Assembly (NCBI RefSeq): GCF_042658365.1
Contig: NZ_JBHSQC010000025.1
Length of the DNA: 64,000 nt
Source: Carnobacterium_A antarcticum
GTDB lineage: Bacteria > Bacillota > Bacilli > Lactobacillales > Carnobacteriaceae
Reading direction: 5' to 3' (one strand)
In this document: positions 16,575 through 25,347 of the stretch, in pieces
Numbering within the stretch: position 1 is the first letter of the stretch
Layout: every line of letters begins with the position of its first letter
Notes under the pieces: generated by a model
What the model was told of the DNA's origin: nothing
The model's input: the letters and a program-made list of their open reading frames with translations, nothing else
The model's database searches: none
Made by a program: the position numbers and the translations under genes

Positions 16575-18752
16575 CTATTCTTGAGGAGAAGCTAATGTGA
16601 TTTTGATTTGCTCTTCACCCTGCATGTTAGCTTGCGGCGTTAAACTTTGTTCAACGACGTATCCCTCTCCTTCAAATGCAAATTCAATTCCAGTAATTTC
16701 CGATACTTTCAACACATCGTTTTTCGACCATCCTGTCATATCCGGCATAGTCATAGCCCCATTTGTCATTAAAATGGCCCGTTGGTTTTTAATGGAGCTT
16801 TCTTCAGGCAGCGGCAATTGCTGTACTATTGTATCACCATTTCCTACGATGGTCACATCTAACTGAGCTTCTTCTAATGATTTTAACGCTTCTTCTTTAG
16901 ATACACCCGTTACTTTTGGCATGACGACTTGATTAGGATCTTCAACTTCAGAATCAGAATCCAAGTGTTGATATTCCAATGCTCGTTTCATAACAGGATT
17001 AAAAACAGCTTGGACGACATCTCCTCCCACTAAAGAAGAATCTGTAATCGTTGGTTGCTGAACGGTCACGTACAAAACAACTTTTGGATCGTCGGCCGGC
17101 GCCATCCCAACAACGGAATAAACGTAGTTGGAGCCTCCGCTATAATATTGTTTTGTATCAGGATTAACGATTTGTGCAGTACCTGTTTTAGCAGCTATTT
17201 CATAGCCATCAATTTGATAACCTTGACCGGTCCCATTTTCACCGTACACAACTTCTTTTAAATAGTTCAATGCTTGATCGGCTGAATTTTTAGAAATAGG
17301 TTCGCTGACAACTTCTGGTTCAAATGTAGTTTCTTTACCTGTTGCCGGATCAACTATTTTACTAATATACTGCGGCTTCATCATTTTACCTTCGTTGGCT
17401 ACTGCTGAATAAGCTTGCATCATTTGAAATACTGTCACTGTCAAACCTTGTCCAAATGAGGTATTCGCTTTTTCAAGCGGCCACTCATAAGGATTAGAAC
17501 CACTTTGTTCATTTGGAAGTCCTGAAGCAGTCGTTTTTCCCATTCCAAAATTATCCAAATACTCTTTCCAGGTATCTTCTCCCATTTTTTCCATTAAATT
17601 AACAAAAGCAACATTACTTGACCGTTCCAAGCCTTCCAAATAATTGATTTGTCCCCAACCATTTACATTGTGGTCATGAACGACTCCACCTTCTATTTTT
17701 TTAGCGCCTGACATATAAGTCGCATTAGGATCAAATACACCTTCGTTAATAGCTGCTGCAAGAGTCAATACTTTCAGTGTTGAGCCTGGTTCAAACGTAT
17801 CTTCAACTAATAAGTTTTGCCAGAGTTGCCCAATACCTTCTTTCGTCGTGGCGTTGAAAGAGGGGCGTTGAGAAGCAGCAATGATCGCTCCCGTCTCTGG
17901 ATCCATCAATGTTGCTGTCATTCCTACAGGATTAAATTTATCATTCACTTCAGTCATGACGCTTTCTAAATATACCTGCATGCGTTTGTCTAACGTCAAA
18001 TAGATATCCTTTCCATCTACTGAATCAGTTGTTTCTACTGTAGAATTTGGTAAAACATATCCAAAGCTGTCTTTTTGGTATTTTATAGAACCGTCAGTTC
18101 CAGTCAACACATCGTTATAGGCTTGTTCTACACCCATTAATCCGGTTAAATCAGTACTGAGTGTTCCTTCTTTCGTTTCGTCGTTTTTATCTGTCGGCAA
18201 TTCAGCATATCCCACCAAATGCGAAGCAAAAGTACCATTAGGGTAAAGCCTTGTAGGCGTTTCTTCAAAAACAATCCCTGGTAGATCCTCTTCTTCGATG
18301 GCACTTTTAATATCGTATGATAATTTTTTCCCCGCCGAACCAAATTCTACTTGAGACAAGTCTTTTTGGTTTAAAGTTTTAAATATATCCGCTTCACTCA
18401 TAGCAATGTGTTTTGATAAAGCCGCAGCTGTCTTCTGCTTGTCTTTCACATGTTGCGGTTCTTTCGGATCATTTGACCACTTATCGGTTAAAATGGCGAC
18501 TAACGAGTAAGAAGTAGCGTCCATAGCAATCGAGTTTCCACCTATATCATAAATGGTCCCTCGGTTTGCTTCTAGTACGCTACTTCTTGTATAAAGGTTA
18601 TTAACATTTTGAGACAGATTTTCCCCGTTAATTTCTCCTTTTACCATAATGTAAGTAAAACGTCCTACAAATACCAAGAATAAAAGCAAGGTACCAAAAA
18701 AGAGCAGGATCGCAATTTTTTTTCTGTTTTTTAAAGGGTTTCTGTTTGTCAT
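16575..18752 (-). CDS. pbpB: Class B penicillin-binding protein with PASTA domains (PBP2B/PBP2x type)
   Basis: A 725-residue bitopic septal transpeptidase. One membrane helix (about residues 12-34) leads to the dimerisation domain (LEANRGTIYDIGGNSIA), then the transpeptidase with catalytic serine in GSTLK (about 322), SSN (about 380) and KTGT (about 522). Two C-terminal PASTA repeats (from about 610: VVMPKVTGVSKEEAL, then MPDMTGWSKNDVL) fit a division enzyme. It cross-links septal peptidoglycan with FtsW. Its start overlaps the ftsL stop by four bases (ATGA). Confidence 0.95.
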   Translation of the reverse strand: MTNRNPLKNRKKIAILLFFGTLLLFLVFVGRFTYIMVKGEINGENLSQNVNNLYTRSSVLEANRGTIYDIGGNSIAMDATSYSLVAILTDKWSNDPKEPQHVKDKQKTAAALSKHIAMSEADIFKTLNQKDLSQVEFGSAGKKLSYDIKSAIEEEDLPGIVFEETPTRLYPNGTFASHLVGYAELPTDKNDETKEGTLSTDLTGLMGVEQAYNDVLTGTDGSIKYQKDSFGYVLPNSTVETTDSVDGKDIYLTLDKRMQVYLESVMTEVNDKFNPVGMTATLMDPETGAIIAASQRPSFNATTKEGIGQLWQNLLVEDTFEPGSTLKVLTLAAAINEGVFDPNATYMSGAKKIEGGVVHDHNVNGWGQINYLEGLERSSNVAFVNLMEKMGEDTWKEYLDNFGMGKTTASGLPNEQSGSNPYEWPLEKANTSFGQGLTVTVFQMMQAYSAVANEGKMMKPQYISKIVDPATGKETTFEPEVVSEPISKNSADQALNYLKEVVYGENGTGQGYQIDGYEIAAKTGTAQIVNPDTKQYYSGGSNYVYSVVGMAPADDPKVVLYVTVQQPTITDSSLVGGDVVQAVFNPVMKRALEYQHLDSDSEVEDPNQVVMPKVTGVSKEEALKSLEEAQLDVTIVGNGDTIVQQLPLPEESSIKNQRAILMTNGAMTMPDMTGWSKNDVLKVSEITGIEFAFEGEGYVVEQSLTPQANMQGEEQIKITLASPQE

Positions 18753-19126
18753 TTAATAACATTCCTTACATTGGCTTCATTCATTTCTAAACCTTGACGA
18801 TTGGCGATTTCATAAACACGGTCATAACGCGATAATTCTTGAACTTCTTGTTCTAAATTATTGTTTATGGTAGTGATATTTGCGATAGACGAGTTCGTGT
18901 CTTGAAGGGCGCGGTTTGTACTCGCTATGTTGATTTCTAGTGAGATGCTCACAGCAATCAACGCAAATGTAATGACTGAGACAATTCCAATCACCATTTT
19001 TTCTAGGTTTGTAATCCCCGATTTTTTTGGAAGAGGTCTATGTATAGTTGTTTCTTTTGGCAAAACGGGGGATTGTATTGGCGTTTCCACTTCAAGGTTT
19101 CTAGCTAAGTTACTATTCAACGACAT
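18749..19126 (-). CDS. ftsL: Cell-division protein FtsL
   Basis: A 125-residue bitopic protein: polar cytoplasmic N-terminus, one membrane helix (about residues 43-66, KMVIGIVSVITFALIAVSIS), then a short extracellular leucine-zipper coiled coil (residues 70-105) ending in GLEMNEANVRNV. FtsL pairs with DivIC and DivIB and activates the septal synthase. Sequence conservation in this family is low, so the call rests on topology and on its place between rsmH and the PBP gene. Confidence 0.9.
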   Translation of the reverse strand: MSLNSNLARNLEVETPIQSPVLPKETTIHRPLPKKSGITNLEKMVIGIVSVITFALIAVSISLEINIASTNRALQDTNSSIANITTINNNLEQEVQELSRYDRVYEIANRQGLEMNEANVRNVIK

Positions 19127-19167
19127 TCAAATAACATCCTTTCTTTCCTCTCACTATTTAAGTTTTT

Positions 19168-20118
19168 TTATTTTCTTTGTCTTTCTGCTACTCTCAATTT
19201 TGCACTGCGAGCTCGATTGTTTATTTCCAATTCCGTTTCACTTGGAACAATCGGTTTTCGTGTCACCAATTTTAATTCCGGCAAAAATTCTTCAGGAATG
19301 ATAGGCAATCCGGGTGGGATATCTGGTCCTTTAGCATGATCTTTGTAGATTGATTTTACGATTCGGTCTTCTAACGAATGAAACGTAATGGCGCTTATTC
19401 TTCCGCCAACATTCAATAGTCCAATGGCTTCTTCTAAAGAATCTTCCACGGCTGATAATTCATCATTTACAGCAATACGCACAGCTTGAAAAACGCGTTT
19501 AGCTGGATGTCCGCCTTTTCTCCTGGCAGGTGCAGGAATACCTTCTTTAATAATGTCAACTAATTCAGTAGTGGTTTCAATTAGCTTTTGTTCTCTTGCC
19601 GCTTCTATTTTCCGAGCAATACTTTTAGAGAACTTTTCTTCTCCATAACGATAAAAAATTCTAACTAAGTCTTGATACGACCAAGTATTGATGACTTCTT
19701 TCGCTGTCAATGGAGCTTCTGTATCCATACGCATATCTAACGGGGCGTCTTGGTGGTAACTAAACCCTCGTTCCGCTTCGTCTAGTTGTGGCGAAGAAAC
19801 ACCTAAGTCATATAAAATGCCGTCAACTTCGAATACCCCTCGCTCATTTAGTTCTTCTTTAATAAAGCGGAAATTAGCCTTAATGAAGGTTACCATTCCT
19901 TTTTCGACATAAGTCGCTAACCGTACTTTTGCATTTTCAATTGCTCGTTCATCTTGGTCAAATGCGTAAAGATGACCGTTTTCATTTAATTGAGAAAGCA
20001 GATATTCGCTATGGCCTGCTCCGCCTAAAGTACAGTCGACGTAGACACCATCGGGAATTAAAGACAGACTATCCACTGTTTCGTGAAGCAAGACTGTTTC
20101 ATGATTAAATTCTGCCAT
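19168..20118 (-). CDS. rsmH: 16S rRNA m4C1402 methyltransferase RsmH (MraW)
   Basis: A 316-residue SAM-dependent methyltransferase that modifies N4 of C1402 in 16S rRNA. It begins FNHETVLLHETVDSL, has the SAM loop DCTLGGAGHSEYLL, the conserved GILYDLGVSSPQLD and PLDMRMD, and ends with the ITFHSLEDRIVK and RARSAKLRVAER family marks. It is the second gene of the classical mraZ-mraW pair. Confidence 0.97.
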   Translation of the reverse strand: MAEFNHETVLLHETVDSLSLIPDGVYVDCTLGGAGHSEYLLSQLNENGHLYAFDQDERAIENAKVRLATYVEKGMVTFIKANFRFIKEELNERGVFEVDGILYDLGVSSPQLDEAERGFSYHQDAPLDMRMDTEAPLTAKEVINTWSYQDLVRIFYRYGEEKFSKSIARKIEAAREQKLIETTTELVDIIKEGIPAPARRKGGHPAKRVFQAVRIAVNDELSAVEDSLEEAIGLLNVGGRISAITFHSLEDRIVKSIYKDHAKGPDIPPGLPIIPEEFLPELKLVTRKPIVPSETELEINNRARSAKLRVAERQRK

Positions 20119-20157
20119 TTCCGTTCCCCCTTTGTTTATGATTTGAAAGTTCGTTTA

Positions 20158-20589
20158 CTAAAACCCAAAATCAATCATGTTTTCAGCGATCTCGTCAAAC
20201 GTCTCTTCAGCTTCTGCTGAAAACTCATTCCATTTGGATTCGCTCCAAATCTCGATTCGATCTGATACACCGACTACATGACACACTTTTTCTAGTTTCG
20301 CATGGTCTCTTAATGTTTGCGGAATATTGATTCTTCCTTGCTTATCTAATTCGCATTCCGTCGCTGCTGAATAAAAGAACCTAGTAAAAGCACGAGCTTC
20401 TTTTTTTGCAAGCGGAAGTTGCTTGAGTTTTTCTTCGAGTATAGTCCATTCATTCTGGGGATAACCAAATAAGCAACCATCTAAACCGCGGGTTAAGATG
20501 AATTTCGTTCCTAAATCGTCGCGAAATTTCGCCGGCATGATCAAGCGGCCTTTTGCGTCGATGTTGTGCTTATACTCACCCATTAACAT
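20158..20589 (-). CDS. mraZ: Transcriptional regulator MraZ
   Basis: A 143-residue protein of two MraZ (AbrB-fold) repeats, starting MLMGEYKHNIDAKGRLIMP and with DKQGRINIPQTLRDHA in the second half; the DxKGR and DxxGR motifs are both present. MraZ forms ring oligomers, binds repeated boxes upstream of its own gene and represses the division cluster. An in-frame extension to 20655 exists, but it overlaps the operator boxes and would precede the family start; the ATG at 20589 has GGGGTGAG upstream. Confidence 0.95.
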   Translation of the reverse strand: MLMGEYKHNIDAKGRLIMPAKFRDDLGTKFILTRGLDGCLFGYPQNEWTILEEKLKQLPLAKKEARAFTRFFYSAATECELDKQGRINIPQTLRDHAKLEKVCHVVGVSDRIEIWSESKWNEFSAEAEETFDEIAENMIDFGF

Positions 20590-20629
20590 AGCTATACTCA
20601 CCCCACTTTTAGTAGTTATTTTCAGTCTA

Positions 20630-20653
20630 CCACATCGCCCCACTTTCCACCAC
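20630..20653 (-). promoter_or_regulatory. MraZ operator: three GTGG boxes at 10-bp spacing
   Basis: On the minus strand GTGG occurs at 20653-20650, 20643-20640 and 20633-20630, each separated by six bases. This matches the known MraZ recognition array of short GTG-containing boxes with 10-bp periodicity. A -10-like TATAGAAT at 20674-20667 lies just upstream, so bound MraZ would cover the transcription start region. A further GTGG overlaps the ribosome site region near 20606-20603. Confidence 0.75.
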
Positions 20654-20773
20654 AATTAATCGAAGGATTCTATAAAAAAACACACGGAATAAAAGAAAGC
20701 TTTAGCCTCTCTGTTTAGCAGCCTTTTCAAAAGTGTTTTAAGAGTGGGGAATTTTCCCAAAAAAGCACAAAAA

Positions 20774-20810
20774 AAGCAGCAAGATGGATAACTATACCAT
20801 CTCGCTGCTT
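20774..20810 (-). terminator. Terminator after the DUF3397 gene
   Basis: A 14-base stem (AAGCAGCGAGATGG with CCATCTTGCTGCTT on the minus strand, one wobble) is followed by a run of seven T. It separates the DUF3397 gene from mraZ, implying that mraZ has its own promoter. Confidence 0.8.
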
Positions 20811-20822
20811 CTAAAACGCTTT

Positions 20823-21200
20823 TTAAGTAAACTGTGTGAAGATATTTGCTCCTACTAAAAAATAATAAGTAAGAATAGAAAATAAAAAAATAAAACGCCA
20901 ATACGTTTTCCAAAAACGCCCATAAATGATTTCGCCTTTTTTATAAGCCAATGCCATTACAATGAACATTCCTAAACCGAGAATAAAAATCAGAAAATAA
21001 GGAAAAATCGATTGACCAAATGTTAACGAGCTTAGGATATGGATACCCAACAGTAAATATGGAACCATTAAATCTGGCAGCTTAATGCTCTTGTTTTGTC
21101 TTCTAAAATGTCGGTTGACGCTTTTATTAAACAACACTAACAGCAAAAGCGGCAAAAGATACAGTATGATCATCACAATGGTAAAAGTAGTTGCTTCCAA
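20823..21200 (-). CDS. DUF3397 family membrane protein
   Basis: A polytopic membrane protein with about four helices, basic loops (KSVNRHFRRQNKSIKLPD) and the YKKGEIIYGRFWKTYWRF segment, matching the DUF3397 family that usually lies directly upstream of mraZ in Lactobacillales. Function unknown. The start is uncertain: TTG at 21200 (125 aa) follows GGGAGGG and fits family length; TTG at 21254 (143 aa) follows TAGGAGGAG; the frame extends to 21308. A terminator isolates it from mraZ. Confidence 0.7.
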   Translation of the reverse strand: MEATTFTIVMIILYLLPLLLLVLFNKSVNRHFRRQNKSIKLPDLMVPYLLLGIHILSSLTFGQSIFPYFLIFILGLGMFIVMALAYKKGEIIYGRFWKTYWRFIFLFSILTYYFLVGANIFTQFT

Positions 21201-21514
21201 AACAACCCTCCCTTTCCACTTACGCATTCGCAGGATTGATGAATGAAAGAACAAAATTACTCCTCCTACTAAGAAGGCGCTCATTCTCCCAAACAATTCT
21301 TTATTCAATTTACCCTAAATTTCTACTTTTGTATACCTTTAAATAAGACAAGAGCTTTAACGCTCTTACCCACAAAATGCTCTTAGAAACATACTCGTTC
21401 TGTAAAATATCTATTGAACGTGTTTTTACTAGAATAATCTTATGGCTTTTGTTCATTCTGACTACTCTTTGGATACATTAAATAGTAAATCGAAAACCGT
21501 TTTTTTAGTCCATT

Positions 21515-21555
21515 AAATCTAACGGTTCTCTCTAGCAAAGAGAACCGTTAGATTT
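21515..21555. terminator. Perfect 17-bp inverted repeat, likely terminator
   Basis: AAATCTAACGGTTCTCT (21515-21531) pairs perfectly with its complement at 21539-21555 across a seven-base loop. It lies in the gene-free stretch between the division cluster and the first assembly gap. It may end a transcript whose gene is missing or off the assembled sequence. Confidence 0.5.
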
Positions 21556-22198
21556 CTTAAATGAAACTTAATAGAATTCTGCTGGCTTTTATGTTATACT
21601 TATAAAGTATTAAAAGTAAGTATGCAACATTATATAGAATAGTTTTTAAAGAAGTTTATCCACACTGGCACAGTTTTAGAACTGTAAGGACATAAAAGAG
21701 GTAGGGTTTATGTCGTTTAAATGAGAAACCGATTGATATAATTTGATTAGTATTTATAACCCAAAAATAACTTTAAGAATATTTATTTTTAATTAGAAAG
21801 CCACTCAGAATCTGAGTGGCTTTCNNNNNNNNNNNNNNNNNNNNNNNNNNNNNNNNNNNNNNNNNNNNNNNNNNNNNNNNNNNNNNNNNNNNNNNNNNNN
21901 NNNNNNNNNNNNNNNNNNNNNNNNNNNNNNNNNNNNNNNNNNNNNNNNNNAATAGCTATAAACCCTTTTATATAAGCGTTTATAAGTACAATACTATTAG
22001 CGAGAAATGGCATGGATTTACAATAGTTAGATACTTATGCCCCTTTTCTGCCCCTTTTTTATTTATTCACTAAGAATAAAGTCTTCCTATATAATGGTAG
22101 ATTCTGGAACATACCAAGTAATGTGACAGATTATTTTAATAAAAAACTATATCTCGATAAACAACAGATACTAACTTGTTCAACAAATTTTTACCTCC

Positions 22199-22230
22199 AC
22201 CCTGCATTCTCCGTGCAGGGTATTTTTTTT
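22199..22230 (+). terminator. Terminator upstream of the SOS operon
   Basis: ACCCTGCA (22199-22206) pairs with TGCAGGGT (22214-22221), followed by an A and eight T. It insulates the polymerase operon from upstream transcription; the gene it terminates is not visible, probably because of the gap. Confidence 0.8.
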
Positions 22231-22243
22231 ACGTTCTGTTCGC

Positions 22244-22272
22244 TTTACTTATCGAACATTTGTTCGTATAAT
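22244..22272 (+). promoter_or_regulatory. LexA (SOS)-controlled promoter
   Basis: CGAACATTTGTTCG at 22253-22266 is a perfect match to the Firmicutes LexA/DinR box (CGAAC-N4-GTTCG). It fills the spacer between TTTACT (22244-22249) and TATAAT (22267-22272), which are 17 bases apart, so bound LexA would block RNA polymerase. The operon downstream should be DNA-damage inducible. Confidence 0.9.
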
Positions 22273-22295
22273 GAAATAAAAAAGGAGGGATCTTT

Positions 22296-22517
22296 ATGTC
22301 ATTCGATTACTCTGACGAGATAAGCAACGACATTCTCTGTGTTGATGTTAAATCATTTTATGCTTCAGTTGAATGTGTTGAACGCGGCCTGCACCCATTA
22401 AAAACTATGTTGGTAGTTATGAGCAATGCAGAAAATGCTGGCGGTTTGGTTCTAGCTGCCTCCCCTTTAGCTAAAAAAGTATTAGGCATCAGTAACGTGA
22501 CCAGAAAACGGGATATC
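22296..22517 (+). pseudogene. Y-family DNA polymerase (UmuC/UvrX type), N-terminal fragment cut by gap
   Basis: The first 74 residues of a Y-family translesion polymerase: the palm begins ILCVDVKSFYASVECVERG, whose Asp binds catalytic metal, and the fragment ends ISNVTRKRDI at the run of ten N (22518-22527). AAAGGAGG precedes the ATG at 22296, eight bases before it, and the SOS promoter is just upstream. The rest of this protein continues at 22992, with perhaps 25 residues missing. Broken by assembly, not necessarily in the genome. Confidence 0.85.
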
Positions 22518-22527
22518 NNNNNNNNNN

Positions 22528-22981
22528 TATTTATAAAAAGATTGGCCTATATGTCACTATTGGAATTGGCGACAATATGCTGCTAGCCAAGCTAGCTCTG
22601 GATAACGAAGCTAAATACAACGCTAACTTGATTGCTGAATGGCGATACAAAGACGTACCGGAAACGATTTGGAAGATAGAAAACATAACAGACATGTGGG
22701 GTATTGGAGAACGAACGGCGATTCGACTGAATAGCTTAGGGATTAAATCAGTCTATGACTTAGCACATGCAAACTTTTATCAACTAAGAGAATCTATGGG
22801 TCTTATTGGTGAACAACTATACGCTGGCGCTTGGGGCATCGATCGCAGCGACATTAGAGAACAATATCGTCCTTTAGAAAAGAGTTACGGAAACTCTCAA
22901 ATACTTAAAAGAGATTATTACAAAAGACATGAGATCAAAATAGTGATTCGAGAAATGGCGGAACAAGTGGCAACCCGCATT
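22528..22981 (+). pseudogene. Misplaced second copy of the polymerase middle section
   Basis: About 151 residues (in frame from 22529: IYKKIGLYVTIGIGDN ... EQVATRI) bounded by ten-N gaps on both sides. They duplicate residues encoded at about 23140-23591 almost exactly. Most base differences are synonymous and are concentrated in the first half, so this is a real divergent homologue, not a sequencing error. It probably comes from a paralogous polymerase gene elsewhere and was scaffolded here because it matches both flanks. Confidence 0.8.
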
Positions 22982-22991
22982 NNNNNNNNNN

Positions 22992-24006
22992 TGAAATTAA
23001 CGATATTTTTCGCAAGTACGTTTCAGATGAAGATTTACATATTTACAGCATAGATGAATCGTTTGTGTCTGTTAGAGCGAGCTTGAAGCTCTTTAAAAGA
23101 AAAAGCGCCTACGACTTGGCTAGAATGATTCAATACCACATTCATAAGAAAACTGGCCTTTACGTCACTATTGGAATTGGTGACAATATGCTGCTGGCTA
23201 AACTAGCTTTGGATAATGAAGCCAAATGCAACGCTAATTTGATTGCTGAATGGCGATACAAAGATGTCCCAGAAACGATTTGGAAAATAGAAAACATAAC
23301 CGACATGTGGGGCATCGGAGAACGAACAGCTATACGGCTAAATAGCTTAGGGATTAAATCAGTCTATGACTTAGCACATGCAAATTTTTACCAGCTAAGA
23401 GAGTCTATGGGCCTTATTGGAGAACAGCTATACGCTGGTGCATGGGGTATCGATCGCAGCGATATTAGAGATCAGTATCGTCCTTTAGAAAAAAGTTACG
23501 GAAACTCTCAAATACTTAAAAGAGATTATTATAAAAGACATGAGATCAAAATAGTGATTCGAGAAATGGCGGAACAAGTGGCGACCCGCATTCGAAAGCA
23601 CCATTGCAAAACAGGATGTGTCAGCCTTACCGTTACCTATTCTAAGCATGAAGAAAAAGCAGGATTCTCTCGACAATTAAAAATTCCTAATACATCTAAT
23701 ACGAAGAAGTTAGTCGATTATTGTTTTGATATTTTCAATAAACATTATGAAGACGACATGGCTGTAAGGAGTATCGGAATTTCTTATTCAAAATTGACTT
23801 ACACCAGCAATATTCAATTGGATTTATTTGAAGACCCCACTCAACAAATCGCAAACGAAAAATTAGATTTGTTGGTAGATAAAATAAGAGATAAATATGG
23901 TTTTCAATCGTTAGTACATGCTAGCAGCCTTTTAGAAGGAGCTACAGCTATTAACCGCAGCTCTCTTGTTGGTGGGCACGCTGGCGGAATGGAGGGTATC
24001 CAATGA
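22992..24006 (+). CDS. Y-family DNA polymerase (UmuC/UvrX type), main part
   Basis: In frame from 22993: EINDIFRKYVSDEDLHIYSIDESFVSV carries the catalytic SIDES motif, followed by the palm and fingers, helix-hairpin-helix (DMWGIGERTAIRLNSLGI) and the little-finger domain, to residue 338 of this part. It performs error-prone translesion synthesis on damaged DNA, probably through the beta-clamp (LDLFED is a plausible clamp-binding peptide). The 5' end lies in the fragment at 22296-22517. The stop overlaps the next start (ATGA). Confidence 0.9.
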
Positions 24007-24374
24007 GCTTTTTAAATGAGGAGTATCGTGATCGAGGCATTAAGAAATGGGCGGGTTTTTACTTATCTGAGCATACTGCTACCCAAGAAAAGTTATCAGG
24101 AGAAAGAACAAAAGTTAATCAGCAAAAGAGACAGATGAATCAAGGTGAAATTGAAATAACAATAAATGAATCCATAGTAAAGAATAAGTCTGTCGCTATT
24201 CAACTTGAAAATGTAGATCAGAACGGACTTTACTATGATGACGTAGTTGGTCATATTGTTGGTGGAGATGAACTAGGTATCTTCATAAATGATACCAAAG
24301 TCGATTTCGATGAAATTAGAAACATTCAATTTGTGACTCTAAAAAAATGGAACAACATAGATGGTGATGTTTAA
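24003..24374 (+). CDS. YolD-like family protein
   Basis: A 123-residue protein with the YolD-family opening (YRDRGIKKWAGFYLSEHTA) and a later strand-rich region ending VDFDEIRNIQFVTL. YolD-like proteins are nearly always encoded beside UmuC/UvrX polymerases in Firmicutes and phages, and have been compared to UmuD as accessory subunits. The start overlaps the polymerase stop by four bases, so the two are translationally coupled. Confidence 0.88.
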   Translation: MSFLNEEYRDRGIKKWAGFYLSEHTATQEKLSGERTKVNQQKRQMNQGEIEITINESIVKNKSVAIQLENVDQNGLYYDDVVGHIVGGDELGIFINDTKVDFDEIRNIQFVTLKKWNNIDGDV

Positions 24375-24397
24375 TAGATAAAAAGGAGCTGTTTAAA

Positions 24398-24709
24398 ATG
24401 AATTTCGCTATTTTAACTGGTAAAGTTGTTTCAGAAGTGAAGGTTATCAACACAGATAATGGTACTCCGCTATGCCGCTTCACATTGCAAGTAGACAACC
24501 GTAAATTTAATTGTTTAGTTGCTGGCATGAAGGCTTATAAATTTATGTACGATATCGAAGAAGATTCTCTTATTACTATAGAAGGAACCATCAATGACCG
24601 AATGCAGTTAGTTGTGCAAGAATACCGTCTTGACTCGAAACCTAGCTACTTTGGACAGATATTTGATTATAAAGGAAGAAAGTTACCTCATAAGAAGGTT
24701 ATGTGGTAA
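24398..24709 (+). CDS. OB-fold, ssDNA-binding-like small protein
   Basis: A 103-residue protein whose first 75 residues follow the SSB/OB pattern: MNFAILTGKVVSEVKV, then a basic strand (PLCRFTLQVDNRKFNCLVAG), then DSLITIEGTINDRMQLVVQEY. It lacks the acidic C-terminal tail of replicative SSB. As third gene of the SOS operon, 23 bases after the YolD gene and with AAAGGAG before its start, it may supply a dedicated ssDNA-binding factor for translesion synthesis. The fold is inferred from pattern only. Confidence 0.6.
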   Translation: MNFAILTGKVVSEVKVINTDNGTPLCRFTLQVDNRKFNCLVAGMKAYKFMYDIEEDSLITIEGTINDRMQLVVQEYRLDSKPSYFGQIFDYKGRKLPHKKVMW

Positions 24710-24726
24710 CTTCCGATAACCCATTT

Positions 24727-25239
24727 TTATATTTTATATCTTTGTTTTTTACCTTTTTCATTTTCAAATTCTATGTAGAGTGCTATGATTTCATTCAAAA
24801 ATATACTTTCTGTTTCAGCAAACCGGTCTTCATGAGCGTATATGTGATACCTAACTATCGATTTCGCTTCAACGTTTAAAACATCAAAAAAGTTGTTGTT
24901 TTCAACAAATAATTTTTTATATTCTATTCCATTAGTAGTTTCAATGAACAGTTTTATATTGCGTAAAATTTTCCTTGTATTAGAGCTATTATAAATTTCT
25001 ATGTTGCTTGCAAAATCAAAATCATGAGAATTAGTACCATCTTTTTTTTCTATATAAATTACTCTATCATTCCCATCTAAATTACTCTCAGTGAAATAGT
25101 ATTTTGATTCCGTTAAAAATATTTTTATTTTGCCCGTATTATTTTGAATGTAAGAAATAACAGTACCCACCACTATACCCAATAGAGTACCTATAATACC
25201 TTCAAATTCTTTCAAAAGTGTTATTAAATTATCAGCCAT
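24727..25239 (-). CDS. Hypothetical membrane-anchored protein
   Basis: A 170-residue protein: a short N-terminus, one membrane helix (residues 11-30, FEGIIGTLLGIVVGTVISYI), then a cytoplasmic or external beta-rich domain with no family I recognise. GGAGATG precedes the start. It converges on the SOS operon with only 17 bases between stops. TATAAT lies near 25297-25292, so it may have its own promoter. Candidate lysogenic-conversion gene at the prophage edge; no function is claimed. Confidence 0.7.
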   Translation of the reverse strand: MADNLITLLKEFEGIIGTLLGIVVGTVISYIQNNTGKIKIFLTESKYYFTESNLDGNDRVIYIEKKDGTNSHDFDFASNIEIYNSSNTRKILRNIKLFIETTNGIEYKKLFVENNNFFDVLNVEAKSIVRYHIYAHEDRFAETESIFLNEIIALYIEFENEKGKKQRYKI

Positions 25240-25297
25240 TAAATCATCTCCTTTTAAATTGCTTTTCTAATGGTTCATTTTAATATTAAACGATTAT

Positions 25298-25341
25298 AGC
25301 ACAAAAAAGCCACTTCAATTAAGAAGTGGCTTTTTTGTGCT
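25298..25341. terminator. Perfect 19-bp bidirectional terminator
   Basis: A 19-base stem (25298-25316 with 25323-25341; core AAAAAAGCCACTTC / GAAGTGGCTTTTTT) with loop AATTAA. The A and T runs inside the stem allow termination on either strand; on the minus strand it lies directly after the nuclease gene. Confidence 0.85.
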
Positions 25342-25347
25342 ATTTTA

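Larger units (their letters stand above)
21309..22251. other. Gene-free junction region with a 126-N scaffold gap
   Basis: Nearly 950 bases without a supported gene. It holds a small hairpin near 21350-21365, the inverted repeat at 21515-21555, a perfect 14-base-arm palindrome (21797-21824, GAAAGCCACTCAGA / TCTGAGTGGCTTTC) that abuts the N run at 21825-21950, and the terminator at 22199-22230. On the minus strand around 22030-22052 a G-rich direct repeat (GGGGCAGAAAAGGGGCA) occurs. Sequence on the two sides of the gap may not be adjacent in the genome. Confidence 0.6.

Noticed and set aside
21680..21715. GTTTTAGAACTGTAAGG resembles the start of type II CRISPR repeats
   Set aside because: It occurs once, with no second copy at spacer distance and no cas gene in the window.
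21789..22073. Open frames on both strands spanning the N run
   Set aside because: They are open only because unknown bases carry no stops; the flanking sequence shows no coding pattern.
22123..22323. Plus-strand frame of 66 codons crossing the SOS promoter
   Set aside because: It runs through a terminator, the LexA box and into the polymerase start in another frame; not a gene.
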